Assembly (NCBI RefSeq): GCF_003259895.1
Contig: NZ_QLME01000017.1
Span: forward strand, 1-64,000
DNA length: 64,000 nucleotides
Direction: 5' to 3'
Origin: Halanaerobium saccharolyticum
GTDB lineage: Bacteria; Bacillota; Halanaerobiia; Halanaerobiales; Halanaerobiaceae
The notes beneath the pieces are model-generated. The model was not told where the DNA came from. It made no database searches and was given only the letters and a program-made list of their open reading frames with translations. Shown here one piece after another: positions 26,795 to 35,586 of this stretch. Position 1 is the stretch's first letter. Every line of letters starts with the position of its first letter. The position numbers and the translations under genes are program-made.

Positions 26795-27742
26795 ATGGAT
26801 GATTATTTAATAAGAGCAATAACTACAAATAAGGAAATTCGAGCTCTGGCAGTTAAGTCTACTGAAGTTGTCAGAGAAGCACAGGAGAGACATCAGACTA
26901 CTCCTGTAGCAACTGCAGCTTTAGGCAGAGTAATTACAGGCGCTTTGTTAACAGGATCTTTAGTTAAATCTGGGGATGAGATTGTCTTAAAGATCCAGGG
27001 TACAGGTCCAGCCGGTAAAATTGTTGCAGATGCAAATCAGGAGGGAGAAGTGCGGGGATATATCCAGAATCCAAATCTGGACTTATATCAGACTGATACT
27101 GGTAAACTTGATGTTGCAAAAGCTGTTGGAGCTGGAGAACTTTCTCTGACAAAAATTATGAGGATGAAGGAGCCCTATACAGGTAGTGTAGCTTTAGTTT
27201 CGGGAGAAATAGGTGAAGATCTAACCTATTATTTTACTGCTTCCGAACAGATTCCATCTGCAGTGGGACTGGGAGTTCTGGTAGATACAGATCTCAGTGT
27301 TAAAGCTGCCGGAGGTTTTATTATTCAGTTATTACCTGATGCTTCTGAGGAAACAATTGAAATGCTGGAAAACAATCTGGATAAAATTGGGTCTATCAGC
27401 AAGCTAATTGAAGAGGGGATGACTCCTGAAGAATTACTGGAAGAACTGCTGGGAGATCTGGATTATCGGATAATGGCCCGCAAAGATGTTAAATTTAAGT
27501 GCCGCTGCAGCAGAGAAAGGAGTTATGAATTGGTAGCAGGTCTCGGTAAGAATGAGATAGAGGAAACCCTGGCCCAGGAGGGAGAAATTGAAGTCCGCTG
27601 TCATTTCTGTAATAACACCTATACTTTTGAGAAAGAGGAAGTAGAAGAACTGCTGGCTGAACTGGAAGCAGGAGAAAAGGATATTCCAGAAGTTGATACT
27701 GAACAAATTGTAGTTGAAACTGAAAATAATAAAGAAAAATAG
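26795..27742 (+). CDS. hslO: Redox-regulated chaperone Hsp33
   Basis: Hsp33 is a holdase activated by oxidation of a zinc site. The N-terminal domain shows TPVATAALGRVITGALL and GYIQNP. The C-terminal redox switch has C-R-C at about residue 233 and C-H-F-C at about 267, so all four zinc cysteines are present. The length of 315 aa is slightly long because of an acidic tail. GGAGGAG precedes the ATG. The neighbouring hflX gene runs towards it on the other strand. Confidence 0.96.
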   Translation: MDDYLIRAITTNKEIRALAVKSTEVVREAQERHQTTPVATAALGRVITGALLTGSLVKSGDEIVLKIQGTGPAGKIVADANQEGEVRGYIQNPNLDLYQTDTGKLDVAKAVGAGELSLTKIMRMKEPYTGSVALVSGEIGEDLTYYFTASEQIPSAVGLGVLVDTDLSVKAAGGFIIQLLPDASEETIEMLENNLDKIGSISKLIEEGMTPEELLEELLGDLDYRIMARKDVKFKCRCSRERSYELVAGLGKNEIEETLAQEGEIEVRCHFCNNTYTFEKEEVEELLAELEAGEKDIPEVDTEQIVVETENNKEK

Positions 27743-27748
27743 TAGCTA

Positions 27749-27781
27749 ATAAAAATAAAGCAGAGAGTTAAACCTCTCTGC
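27749..27781 (-). terminator. hflX terminator overlapping the end of its coding region
   Basis: GCAGAGAG and CTCTCTGC form an 8-bp stem, and on the minus strand a T-rich tract follows. The hflX stop codon (27768-27770) lies in the hairpin loop. Confidence 0.8.
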
Positions 27782-29048
27782 GGTATTTATCTAACTTTGC
27801 TGCTGTAGTTTGAGGCAGCAGAGCTTTGATATAAATATTGTTTTTCTGATATTCTTCTTCATAGACCTTAGCTGTATTATGAATTTTTTCTACCCAGCCT
27901 GCTTCCGAATAAGGAAGGTCTAATTCTACTTCTACCATTTCTTCACTGATAATCCTGTTTAATTTTTCTATTACCGAGTCAGTATTGATTCCTTTTAAAG
28001 CTGAAATAAAGAGAGCCTCCGGATAAATGATTTTTAAATCATCAAGTCTGGATTCTTCAATTAAATCAATTTTATTAAAAACTTTGATAATTCTGCAGTC
28101 AGGATCTACCAGTTCTCTGATTTCATTATTTACAACCCGCATGTTTTTTTCCATTTCCGAATTTGAAGCATCAATTAAATGTAATATAATATCAGCATTT
28201 TCTACTTCTTCCAGGGTAGTTCTAAAGGAGGCTACCAGCTGATGAGGTAGTTTGCTGATAAAACCTACTGTATCACTTAAAATAACATTTTGTCCTACAG
28301 GAAGTTCCAGCTGCCTCATGGTGGAATCTAAAGTTGCAAATAATTTATCGGCAGTATAGCTGTCAGCTCCAGCAAGTCTGTTCATTAGTGTTGACTTACC
28401 AGCGTTTGTATAACCAACAAGTGCTACCAGAGGATCTTTGCGGCGGCTGCGCTGAAGTTCTCTGCTTGCCTTGATTTCTTTCAGTTTTTCCTGTAGTCGG
28501 TGTATCTTTTTTTCAATGCGGCGGCGGTCAACCTCGAGTTTTGTTTCACCAGGACCCCTGGTTCCAATTCCACCTGCCAGTCTGGACATCTCTACTCCCC
28601 GACCCTGAAGTCTGGGAAGCCGATATTCTAACTGAGCCAGTTCTACCTGGATTTTGCTTTCGCGGCTGTGAGCATGACGGGCAAAAATATCTAAGATTAC
28701 CTGAGAACGGTCAATTACCTTAACCTCAATTTTATCTTCCAGATTACGCTGCTGTACAGGAGAGAGTTCATTATCAAATACAATTAGATTAGCCCCAACA
28801 GTTTCGGCAGCTTCCTTAATTTCAGTAACCTTACCACTGCCGATATAGTAAGCAGGATCAATTTTGCGATCATGATAGGTCATTTTTAAAATACTTTCTG
28901 CACCTGCAGTTTCAACCAGCAGTTCCAGTTCCTTTAGTTCACCTTCAGTTAAACCAACCAGAACAGCTTTTTCTTCCATTTCTTCTATCTGATACATATC
29001 ATTATTTTCATTTATTTCAAATTTATTATTAATAATATCATCTCCCAA
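27768..29048 (-). CDS. hflX: Ribosome-associated GTPase HflX
   Basis: HflX splits stalled or stressed 70S ribosomes. The N-terminal domain ends with ETKLEVDRRRIEKKI, after GGIGTRGPGE. The G domain has G1 GYTNAGKST, G3 DTVGF and G4 NKID. Length is about 426 aa. The start is uncertain: TTG 29048 has no ribosome-binding site in front, and GGGAG lies just inside it, 5 to 8 nt before ATT codons at 29036 and 29033. The first in-frame ATG is at 28997. An extended -10 (TGTTATAAT) is at 29101-29109 on the minus strand. Confidence 0.93.
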   Translation of the reverse strand: MGDDIINNKFEINENNDMYQIEEMEEKAVLVGLTEGELKELELLVETAGAESILKMTYHDRKIDPAYYIGSGKVTEIKEAAETVGANLIVFDNELSPVQQRNLEDKIEVKVIDRSQVILDIFARHAHSRESKIQVELAQLEYRLPRLQGRGVEMSRLAGGIGTRGPGETKLEVDRRRIEKKIHRLQEKLKEIKASRELQRSRRKDPLVALVGYTNAGKSTLMNRLAGADSYTADKLFATLDSTMRQLELPVGQNVILSDTVGFISKLPHQLVASFRTTLEEVENADIILHLIDASNSEMEKNMRVVNNEIRELVDPDCRIIKVFNKIDLIEESRLDDLKIIYPEALFISALKGINTDSVIEKLNRIISEEMVEVELDLPYSEAGWVEKIHNTAKVYEEEYQKNNIYIKALLPQTTAAKLDKYRREV

Positions 29049-29100
29049 TTAAAGTTTTTAAAACAGTTAAAAATTTTTTAGTTGTTATTCTCTATAATTT

Positions 29101-29109
29101 ATTATAACA
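29101..29109 (-). promoter_or_regulatory. hflX extended -10 promoter
   Basis: On the minus strand TG-T-TATAAT forms an extended -10, with only a weak T-rich -35. It is about 55 nt upstream of the hflX start region. Confidence 0.6.
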
Positions 29110-29240
29110 TTTTTTAAAAATTTTAAAAACTTAAGTAGTGATTACTGATTAAATCTAAGAAATTATATGATCTAAAGCAGTATTTAAGAGTTAATCCGAT
29201 TTAAAGTCTATTTATAATGTGAAATTAAGCACTTGACTGT

Positions 29241-29269
29241 TTGAAAAAATCATTTTTGCATGTTATTCT
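29241..29269 (+). promoter_or_regulatory. Candidate distal adhE promoter
   Basis: TTGAAA at 29241-29246 and TATTCT at 29264-29269 are 17 nt apart, with a TG dinucleotide at 29261-29262 making it an extended -10. The leader to adhE would be about 135 nt. The rest of the 362-nt hflX-adhE gap holds the Rex-like site and nothing else I can name. Confidence 0.5.
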
Positions 29270-29361
29270 ATAAGTGTCAGTTAAGTTAATAAGCCAAAAA
29301 GACTGATGAAATAAGGAAGTAACTATTTATAATTTAAGTGAATATATTTTTTTATTAAGTC

Positions 29362-29379
29362 TTGTTATAATCTTCACAA
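29362..29379 (+). promoter_or_regulatory. Rex-like operator overlapping a proximal adhE -10
   Basis: TTGTTATAATCTTCACAA matches the Rex consensus TTGTGAA-N4-TTCACAA at 12 of 14 defined positions. It contains a consensus TATAAT at 29366-29371, so a bound repressor would block that promoter. Rex controls adhE by NADH/NAD+ ratio in other Firmicutes. Rex itself is not in the window. Confidence 0.65.
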
Positions 29380-29410
29380 TAACTTTATAAGTCCAGAAGG
29401 AGGATAATTA

Positions 29411-32005
29411 ATGAAGATTAGAAATGTTAGTAATGTGGAAGAATTTAATCAACTGATTGCAGAAGTGGAAGCAGCCCAGGAGAAATATGCTCAGTACAGT
29501 CAAAAAGAGGTTGATGAGATATTTAGACGAGCTTCAATAGCTGCCAATGATCAGCGAATTCAGCTGGCAAAAATGGCTGTTGAAGATACTGGAATGGGAA
29601 TTGTAGAGGACAAGGTGATCAAAAATCACTTTTCATCAGAATATATATATAATAAATATCGAAACGAAAAAACATGCGGTGTTTTAGAAGAGGATACTGC
29701 TCATGGTGTTAAGAAGATTGCAGAACCAATTGGAATTATCGCTGGTATTGTTCCGGTTACCAATCCAACTTCAACCACTATTTTTAAATCGCTCATCTCT
29801 TTAAAAACAAGAAATGCTATTATTTTTTCACCACATCCGGGTGCCAGAGAATGCACAATTGAGGCAGCTAAAACGATTCTGGAAGCAGCAGTAGAAGCAG
29901 GAGCTCCAGAAAATATTATTGGCTGGATTGATCAACCTTCAATTGAATTATCTCAGCATTTAATGCAGCACCCAAAGGTAAGCATGATTCTGGCTACAGG
30001 TGGACCAGGAATGGTTAAAGCAGCTTATTCTTCAGGTAAACCAGCGATTGGAGTTGGTGCAGGAAATACTCCGGCAGTAATTGATGAGACTGCTCACCTT
30101 AAGATGGCAGTAAGTTCAATCTTGATGAGTAAAACTTTTGACAATGGAGTTATCTGTGCTTCTGAGCAGTCGGTAACAGTAGTTGATGAGGTATACGATA
30201 AAGTAAAAAAAGAATTTGTTGATCGAGGAGCCTATATTTTAAATAAAGCAGAAAGAAAAAAAGTTTCTGAACTGCTTCTGGTTGATGGACATATAAATTC
30301 TAAGATTGTAGGTCAGAGTGCCCATGATATTGCAGCAATGGCAGGAGTAAATGTACCAGAGGATGCCAAAGTATTAATTGCAGAGGTAGAAGAGGTTGGT
30401 AGTCAGGAACCTTTTTCCTATGAAAAATTATCTCCAACTCTGGCTTTATATAAAGCACCTGATTTTAAGGATGCGGTAGCAAATGCAGTAGAATTAATTA
30501 AATTTGGTGGAATTGGACACACCTCCGTTTTATATACTGACAGAATAAATGATCAGCGAAAAGATTATTTTAGTCAGCAGATGAAAACAGGTAGAATTTT
30601 AGTTAATATGCCTTCATCTCAGGGTGCAATTGGTGATATTTACAACTTTAAGTTGGAACCATCATTGACTTTAGGTTGTGGATCCTGGGGTGGAAATTCA
30701 GTCAGTGAAAACGTGGGGGTTAAACATTTAATGAATATCAAAACAACTGCAGAAAGAAAAGAAAACATGCTCTGGTTTAAAGTACCTGAAAATATCTACT
30801 TTAAATATGGTGCTTTACCTTCTGCTCTGGCAGAATTAAAAGATAAAAAACGAGCTTTTATTATGACAGATAAACCGCTGGCTAAAATGGGTTATACTGA
30901 TCGAATAACTGATGAACTCGACAAATATGGAGTTGATTATAGAGTTTTTGCTGATGTTGAGCCAGATCCGGAAATATCAATGGTTAGAAAAGCTGTAAAA
31001 CAGATGCAGAGCTTTAAACCTGATTTAATTATTGCCCTTGGTGGAGGCTCACCAATGGATGCAGCAAAGATTGCCTGGTTATTATATGAACATCCAGAGG
31101 CAGAGTTTAAAGAACTTTCAATGACCTTTATGGACATCAGAAAGAGAATTTATAAATTTCCTGAACTCGGAAATAAAGCAGAATTAGTTGCTATTCCCAC
31201 TACTTCCGGTACAGGTTCAGAGGTTACGCCTTTTGCAGTAGTCACAGATGACAGTACAGGTATTAAATACCCGATTGCCGATTATGAATTAACTCCAAAT
31301 ATGGCAATTGTTGATCCAGATCTGGTGCTTTCAATGCCCAAAACTCTGACAGCACATTCTGGAATAGATGCTTTAGTTCATGCTATTGAGGCCTATGTTT
31401 CGGTTTTATCCAGTGAATATACTAGAGGTTTATCTTTAGAAGCAATTAGATTAATCTTTAAATATTTGCCGGAATCCTATCATGGAGGAGCAGATGCCCG
31501 CAAGGCAAAAGAAAAGATTCATTATGCAGCAACAACTGCCGGGATGGCTTTTGCCAATGCATTTTTAGGAGTCTGTCACTCAATGGCTCATAAATTAGGT
31601 TCTGCTTTCCATTTATCACATGGATTAGCAAATGCGCTTTTAATTAACAATGTTATTAAGTATAACTCCAGTGATAAACCGGTTAAACAGGCATCTTTCC
31701 CGCAGTATAAATATCCTAGAGCCAAGATCAGATATGCAAAAATTGCAGATCACCTTGGACTCGGGGGAAAGACTCCGGATGAGAAGGTTGATCTCTTAAT
31801 AGATGCTATTAATAAACTAAAAGCAGAATTGGATATTCCTGCAGCAATTAAAGATGCAGGAATAACTGAAGAACAGTTTAACTCAAAAGTTGATAAAATC
31901 TCCGAATTAGCCTTTGATGATCAGTGTACAGCAGCTAATCCCCGCTATCCACTTATTTCTGAAATCAAAGGTCTATATCAAAAATCATTTAAAGGAGATT
32001 TATAA
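29411..32005 (+). CDS. adhE: Bifunctional acetaldehyde/alcohol dehydrogenase
   Basis: AdhE reduces acetyl-CoA to acetaldehyde and then ethanol with two NADH, regenerating NAD+. The N-terminal aldehyde dehydrogenase half has catalytic Cys249 in GVICASEQS and VGAGNTP. The C-terminal iron-dependent alcohol dehydrogenase half has GGGSPMDAAK and metal-binding histidines in HSMAHKLGSAFHLSHG. The length of 864 aa is normal for the fusion. GAAGGAGG precedes the ATG. A Rex-like operator lies in front, and the hydrogenase cluster follows after a terminator. Confidence 0.98.
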   Translation: MKIRNVSNVEEFNQLIAEVEAAQEKYAQYSQKEVDEIFRRASIAANDQRIQLAKMAVEDTGMGIVEDKVIKNHFSSEYIYNKYRNEKTCGVLEEDTAHGVKKIAEPIGIIAGIVPVTNPTSTTIFKSLISLKTRNAIIFSPHPGARECTIEAAKTILEAAVEAGAPENIIGWIDQPSIELSQHLMQHPKVSMILATGGPGMVKAAYSSGKPAIGVGAGNTPAVIDETAHLKMAVSSILMSKTFDNGVICASEQSVTVVDEVYDKVKKEFVDRGAYILNKAERKKVSELLLVDGHINSKIVGQSAHDIAAMAGVNVPEDAKVLIAEVEEVGSQEPFSYEKLSPTLALYKAPDFKDAVANAVELIKFGGIGHTSVLYTDRINDQRKDYFSQQMKTGRILVNMPSSQGAIGDIYNFKLEPSLTLGCGSWGGNSVSENVGVKHLMNIKTTAERKENMLWFKVPENIYFKYGALPSALAELKDKKRAFIMTDKPLAKMGYTDRITDELDKYGVDYRVFADVEPDPEISMVRKAVKQMQSFKPDLIIALGGGSPMDAAKIAWLLYEHPEAEFKELSMTFMDIRKRIYKFPELGNKAELVAIPTTSGTGSEVTPFAVVTDDSTGIKYPIADYELTPNMAIVDPDLVLSMPKTLTAHSGIDALVHAIEAYVSVLSSEYTRGLSLEAIRLIFKYLPESYHGGADARKAKEKIHYAATTAGMAFANAFLGVCHSMAHKLGSAFHLSHGLANALLINNVIKYNSSDKPVKQASFPQYKYPRAKIRYAKIADHLGLGGKTPDEKVDLLIDAINKLKAELDIPAAIKDAGITEEQFNSKVDKISELAFDDQCTAANPRYPLISEIKGLYQKSFKGDL

Positions 32006-32044
32006 TAAATTTGCCCAAATGCTAAAATATACTCTATGCAGAAA

Positions 32045-32069
32045 GGTGCTCTCCCCAGAGCATCTTTTT
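32045..32069 (+). terminator. adhE terminator
   Basis: GGTGCTCT and AGAGCATC pair with one wobble around CCCC and are followed by TTTTT. Confidence 0.85.
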
Positions 32070-32089
32070 GTGATTGATAATATCGTATA

Positions 32090-32127
32090 AAGTGAATATT
32101 TTCAAATTTTCAAAAAACTAATATAAT
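32090..32127 (+). promoter_or_regulatory. Hydrogenase operon promoter with weak Rex-like site
   Basis: TTTTCA at 32099-32104 and TATAAT at 32122-32127 are 17 nt apart. AAGTGAATATTTTCAAAT at 32090-32107 overlaps the -35 and matches the Rex consensus at 10 of 14 defined positions, weaker than the adhE site. Confidence 0.5.
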
Positions 32128-32178
32128 ATAGTTTTTATCTTTAGCTTTCGATTTGATATTATAGGAGGATGAATTATA

Positions 32179-32427
32179 ATGAATGAGGTTATTATCTGTG
32201 TCGGCAGCAGCTGTCATCTTAAAGGTTCAGAAAGAGTAATAGAAATTTTTAAAGAAGAAATAAAGAAAAACAATTTAAACGATATCAAAATTTCCGGCAG
32301 TTTCTGTCAGGGGAACTGTACTGAAGGAGTTAATATAGAAATTAATAAGCAAAAAATAGCAGCAGTTAATAAAGAGAATGCAAGAGAAATTTTTAAAAAG
32401 CATTTAATGCATGATCAGAATGAATGA
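32179..32427 (+). CDS. Thioredoxin-like [2Fe-2S] ferredoxin
   Basis: This 82-aa protein resembles the NuoE/HydC-type thioredoxin-fold ferredoxin. The four cysteines occur as C-x4-C (CVGSSC) and C-x3-C (CQGNC), the usual spacing for a 2Fe-2S cluster. TAGGAGG precedes the ATG. It is the first gene of the hydrogenase cluster and overlaps the next by 17 nt. It probably passes electrons to or from one of the two hydrogenase-like proteins. Confidence 0.85.
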   Translation: MNEVIICVGSSCHLKGSERVIEIFKEEIKKNNLNDIKISGSFCQGNCTEGVNIEINKQKIAAVNKENAREIFKKHLMHDQNE

Positions 32428-34162
32428 TACTTTAATTGTAAAACCAGCTAGCTGTAAAGACTGTCACAAATGTTTGAGGGAATGTCCAGTTGCAGCGATT
32501 GGTTTTAAAGATAGTCAGGCGTTTATTATTGAAGAAAAGTGTATTTACTGTGGTAACTGTATTAAAACTTGTCCCCAGGGAGCAAAGAGCGCTCTGTTTG
32601 AAGAAAAAAAATTAGAAGCTTTTCTAGAATCAGACAGTTATCTAATAGCATCTATTGCCCCTTCTTTTGTAACTGCTTTTCCTGATCTTAAACCAGGACA
32701 GCTAATTCAAGCTTTAAAAATAATTGGTTTTGATTACATAGCAGAAACTGCAGAAGCAGCAACCAGAGTTGTTAAACAATTTAAAAAGGAAAGAGAAAAA
32801 ATGGACAGTACTCTTATAACCTCCTGCTGTCCGGCAGTTGTAAATTTAATTGAAAAACATTATCCGGAAGTACTGCCGCAGCTGGCACCAGTACTTTCGC
32901 CAATGATGCTGCAAACTGCTGAGTTAAAAAATAATTTTGATTGTGCCAGAGTTATTTTCATTGGCCCCTGTCTGGCCAAAATAGAAGAAAGCAAAAATGA
33001 AAAAAGAAGAGATTACAGACCGGATATTGTAATTACCTTTGAACATTTAAGAATTTTTTTAGAAGAACAAGGGATTAAAATCTCTGAGCTTGATTCAGCA
33101 GATGTTGATCTCCCGGCAACCCACTTAACTGCAGATTATGCTCTTTCCGGAGGAGCAGTTAAGGCAGCTGATCTGCTTAAAGCAGATCCAGGTTGTGGCA
33201 ATAAAGCCCTACACTTAAGTGGATTAGAAAACATAATAAATTTTTTAGAGGATTTTAAAAGGGATAAAGATAAGATAGATGTTGAAATGGTAGAACTTCT
33301 GGCCTGCTCAGGAGGCTGTATTAATGGGCCAGCAATAAATAATGACTTAAGTATTCCTTTAAAGGAGTTGGAAGTACATAATTATCTATCAACCAGTAAG
33401 AGAAATAACTACAAAAAAACTCCTTCATTGGAAAATGAAAGATCGATAAATGAAATATCAGTCAGGCGAAAACATAAGAATAAAAAGATATCTCTGCCAG
33501 AGGTACCGGAGTCTGAAATTAAAAAAATATTAACCTCGATTGCTAAAGAAAATAAAGAAGACGAAAAAGATTGTGGGGGCTGTGGTTATTCCAGCTGTCG
33601 AGAAAAGGCAGCAGCAGTTTTTTATGGGTTTGCAGAAAAGAAAATGTGTATTCCTTATATGAAATCAAGAGCAGAGTCACTTTCTCAAATTATAGTTGAG
33701 TCATCACATAATGCAATAATAGTAGTTAATGATCAGATGAAAATTCAGAAATTTAATCCTGTAGCTAAAGAATTGTTTACCCAGAAAAGTAGAGAGCTGC
33801 AGGGTATGAAACTTGATAAATTTATGGACAGCAGCAGCTTTCAGAAAGCATGGAATCTCAATCAACGGCTGATTCATCAAAAATGTTCTTATAAAAATGG
33901 AAGTATTACAGTTGACCAAACTATTTTTGCTCTCAGAGAGCATAAAGTTATAGTTGGAATCTTAACTGATATTAGTGAACAGGAAAAACAGAGGCGAAAA
34001 ATGCAGAAGATGAAAGAGGTTGCTGTAGAAAAAACAAATGATGTTGTTAATAAACAGGTGCAGACTGTACAGGAAATAGCGGGTCTTTTAGGAGAAACGA
34101 CTGTAGAAACAAAAGCAGCTCTGACAGAATTATCTGAGCTCCTGCAGGCAGGTGATGATTAG
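32411..34162 (+). CDS. Sensory-type [FeFe] hydrogenase with PAS domain (HydS-like)
   Basis: The N-terminus has two 4Fe-4S motifs (CKDCHKCLRECP and CIYCGNCIKTCP). The H-cluster domain follows with L1 TSCCP (Cys139-140), L2 GPCLAK and L3 LLACSGGC (Cys299, Cys303). The usual Met of the L2 MPC motif is Gly and the Met before the L3 Cys is Leu, as expected of non-catalytic or sensory subgroups. A further four-cysteine cluster motif begins at Cys388 (CGGCGYSSC), then a PAS domain (about 415-520) and a helical tail. It is probably a hydrogen or redox sensor. The following phosphatase is a likely output partner. The start could instead be ATG 32420. Confidence 0.85.
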   Translation: MIRMNDTLIVKPASCKDCHKCLRECPVAAIGFKDSQAFIIEEKCIYCGNCIKTCPQGAKSALFEEKKLEAFLESDSYLIASIAPSFVTAFPDLKPGQLIQALKIIGFDYIAETAEAATRVVKQFKKEREKMDSTLITSCCPAVVNLIEKHYPEVLPQLAPVLSPMMLQTAELKNNFDCARVIFIGPCLAKIEESKNEKRRDYRPDIVITFEHLRIFLEEQGIKISELDSADVDLPATHLTADYALSGGAVKAADLLKADPGCGNKALHLSGLENIINFLEDFKRDKDKIDVEMVELLACSGGCINGPAINNDLSIPLKELEVHNYLSTSKRNNYKKTPSLENERSINEISVRRKHKNKKISLPEVPESEIKKILTSIAKENKEDEKDCGGCGYSSCREKAAAVFYGFAEKKMCIPYMKSRAESLSQIIVESSHNAIIVVNDQMKIQKFNPVAKELFTQKSRELQGMKLDKFMDSSSFQKAWNLNQRLIHQKCSYKNGSITVDQTIFALREHKVIVGILTDISEQEKQRRKMQKMKEVAVEKTNDVVNKQVQTVQEIAGLLGETTVETKAALTELSELLQAGDD

Positions 34163-35316
34163 TGGGACTAGTTTTTGAAGAATTTTATAGATCGATACCT
34201 AAAGCTGGAGAAGAAGTCTGTGGAGATAATGTAGAAATTATAAAAAAAGAAAATAAAACAATTATTGTTTTATCTGATGGACTGGGGAGTGGGATTAAGG
34301 CTAATATTCTTTCTACTTTGACATCTAAAATTGCTTCTGGACTTCTGGATAAAGAACTACCTTTAAAGGAAATACTTTCAACTATTCTTGCGACACTACC
34401 TGTTTGTGAAGTTAGAGGTATTGCTTATGCAACCCTTGCTTTTTTAATAATAGACCAAAAACAACAGCTCCGACTGATAGAAATTGACACCCCTTCAGCT
34501 TTTTTATTTAGAAATAATCAGGTTAAAAAATTAGAATATCAGGAATTTGAGCTGGAAGGAAAAAAAATTAAGGAAGCTAACTTTAAATTTCGACGTCAGG
34601 ATCAGCTCTTTTTGGTAAGTGATGGGGTAACACATGCTGGAATAGGTGGATTATTAAATTTTGGCCTGGGATGGAATGGAGTTGCAGAAGAGATTGAGAG
34701 AACAGTTAATAAAAATCAGGAGGACTTAAAAGACAGTATCAATAATCTTGTTAAAATATTTAATACTTTTTATGGAGATCAGGCTGGTGATGATTTTACT
34801 ATAATTGGAATGAAATACAGAAAGAAAAGAAAATTAAATATCTGGAGTGGTCCACCTTTAAAAAAAGCAGATGATAAGCATCTGGCTCAGAAAATTCATA
34901 ATGCAGAAGGGAAAAAGGTGATCAGTGGAGGTACAACTGCACAGATAGCGTCCCGGGAGTTAGATGAAGAATTAGAACCTGGACTTGAATATTATGATAA
35001 AGATATTCCGCCTACCAGCAAAATGAAGGGATTTGATCTTTTAACAGAAGGATTATTAACTTTAAATAAAGTACTTTCCTTACTTAAAAAATATAAACCG
35101 GGGCAGATTCCGGTTGATGGTAAAGATGGGGCATCTCGTTTCACTAGATTATTACTTGAAAGTGATAGTGTTCAATTTTTTGTTGGCAGAGCTGTTAATG
35201 AATCTCATCAAAGTTTAAACCTTCCCATTAATTTAGGGATTAGAAGCCAGATAATAAGTCAGATTGCAGAACAGCTGCGAAGAATAAAAAAAGAAGTTAA
35301 AATTGAATGGTTTTAA
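34162..35316 (+). CDS. SpoIIE/PP2C-type protein phosphatase of the hydrogenase cluster
   Basis: The N-terminal ~220 residues form a SpoIIE-like PP2C domain: VCGDNVEI, VLSDGLGSG, LFLVSDGVTHAG and GDDFTII supply the metal-binding aspartates. A C-terminal region of about 160 residues (KKVISGGTTAQI onwards) is not a domain I recognise. GTG start with AGGTG 7 nt upstream; it overlaps the hydrogenase stop codon by one base. A PP2C gene beside PAS-hydrogenase genes is also known in Thermoanaerobacterium hfs clusters. Its substrate is unknown, and I see no anti-sigma factor here. Confidence 0.85.
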   Translation: MGLVFEEFYRSIPKAGEEVCGDNVEIIKKENKTIIVLSDGLGSGIKANILSTLTSKIASGLLDKELPLKEILSTILATLPVCEVRGIAYATLAFLIIDQKQQLRLIEIDTPSAFLFRNNQVKKLEYQEFELEGKKIKEANFKFRRQDQLFLVSDGVTHAGIGGLLNFGLGWNGVAEEIERTVNKNQEDLKDSINNLVKIFNTFYGDQAGDDFTIIGMKYRKKRKLNIWSGPPLKKADDKHLAQKIHNAEGKKVISGGTTAQIASRELDEELEPGLEYYDKDIPPTSKMKGFDLLTEGLLTLNKVLSLLKKYKPGQIPVDGKDGASRFTRLLLESDSVQFFVGRAVNESHQSLNLPINLGIRSQIISQIAEQLRRIKKEVKIEWF

Positions 35317-35335
35317 AATAGAGGAGGTGGATTAA

Positions 35336-35575
35336 ATGCCTAAAAATACTTTAAAAATATGTATAGGAACTCCCTGCCACTTGATGGGAGCCTCAGAGTT
35401 GCTGGAATCAATAGCTGAGCTTGATCAGAGTTTAAGAGATAAAATTGATCTAAAAACAAGTCACTGTATTGATGATTGTTGTGAGCAGGCCCCTGTTGTA
35501 GAATTTAATGGTAAAATCTATCAGGATTTAAATCCTGAAAAACTATATAAGATTATAAGAAATAATATAAGATAG
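35336..35575 (+). CDS. Second thioredoxin-like [2Fe-2S] ferredoxin
   Basis: This 79-aa protein has C-x4-C (CIGTPC) and C-x3-C (CIDDC) followed by another Cys. It is a paralogue in architecture of the gene at 32179 and precedes the second hydrogenase as that one precedes the first. GGAGGTGG lies upstream of the ATG. Confidence 0.83.
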   Translation: MPKNTLKICIGTPCHLMGASELLESIAELDQSLRDKIDLKTSHCIDDCCEQAPVVEFNGKIYQDLNPEKLYKIIRNNIR

Positions 35576-35586
35576 GAGATGTTAAA

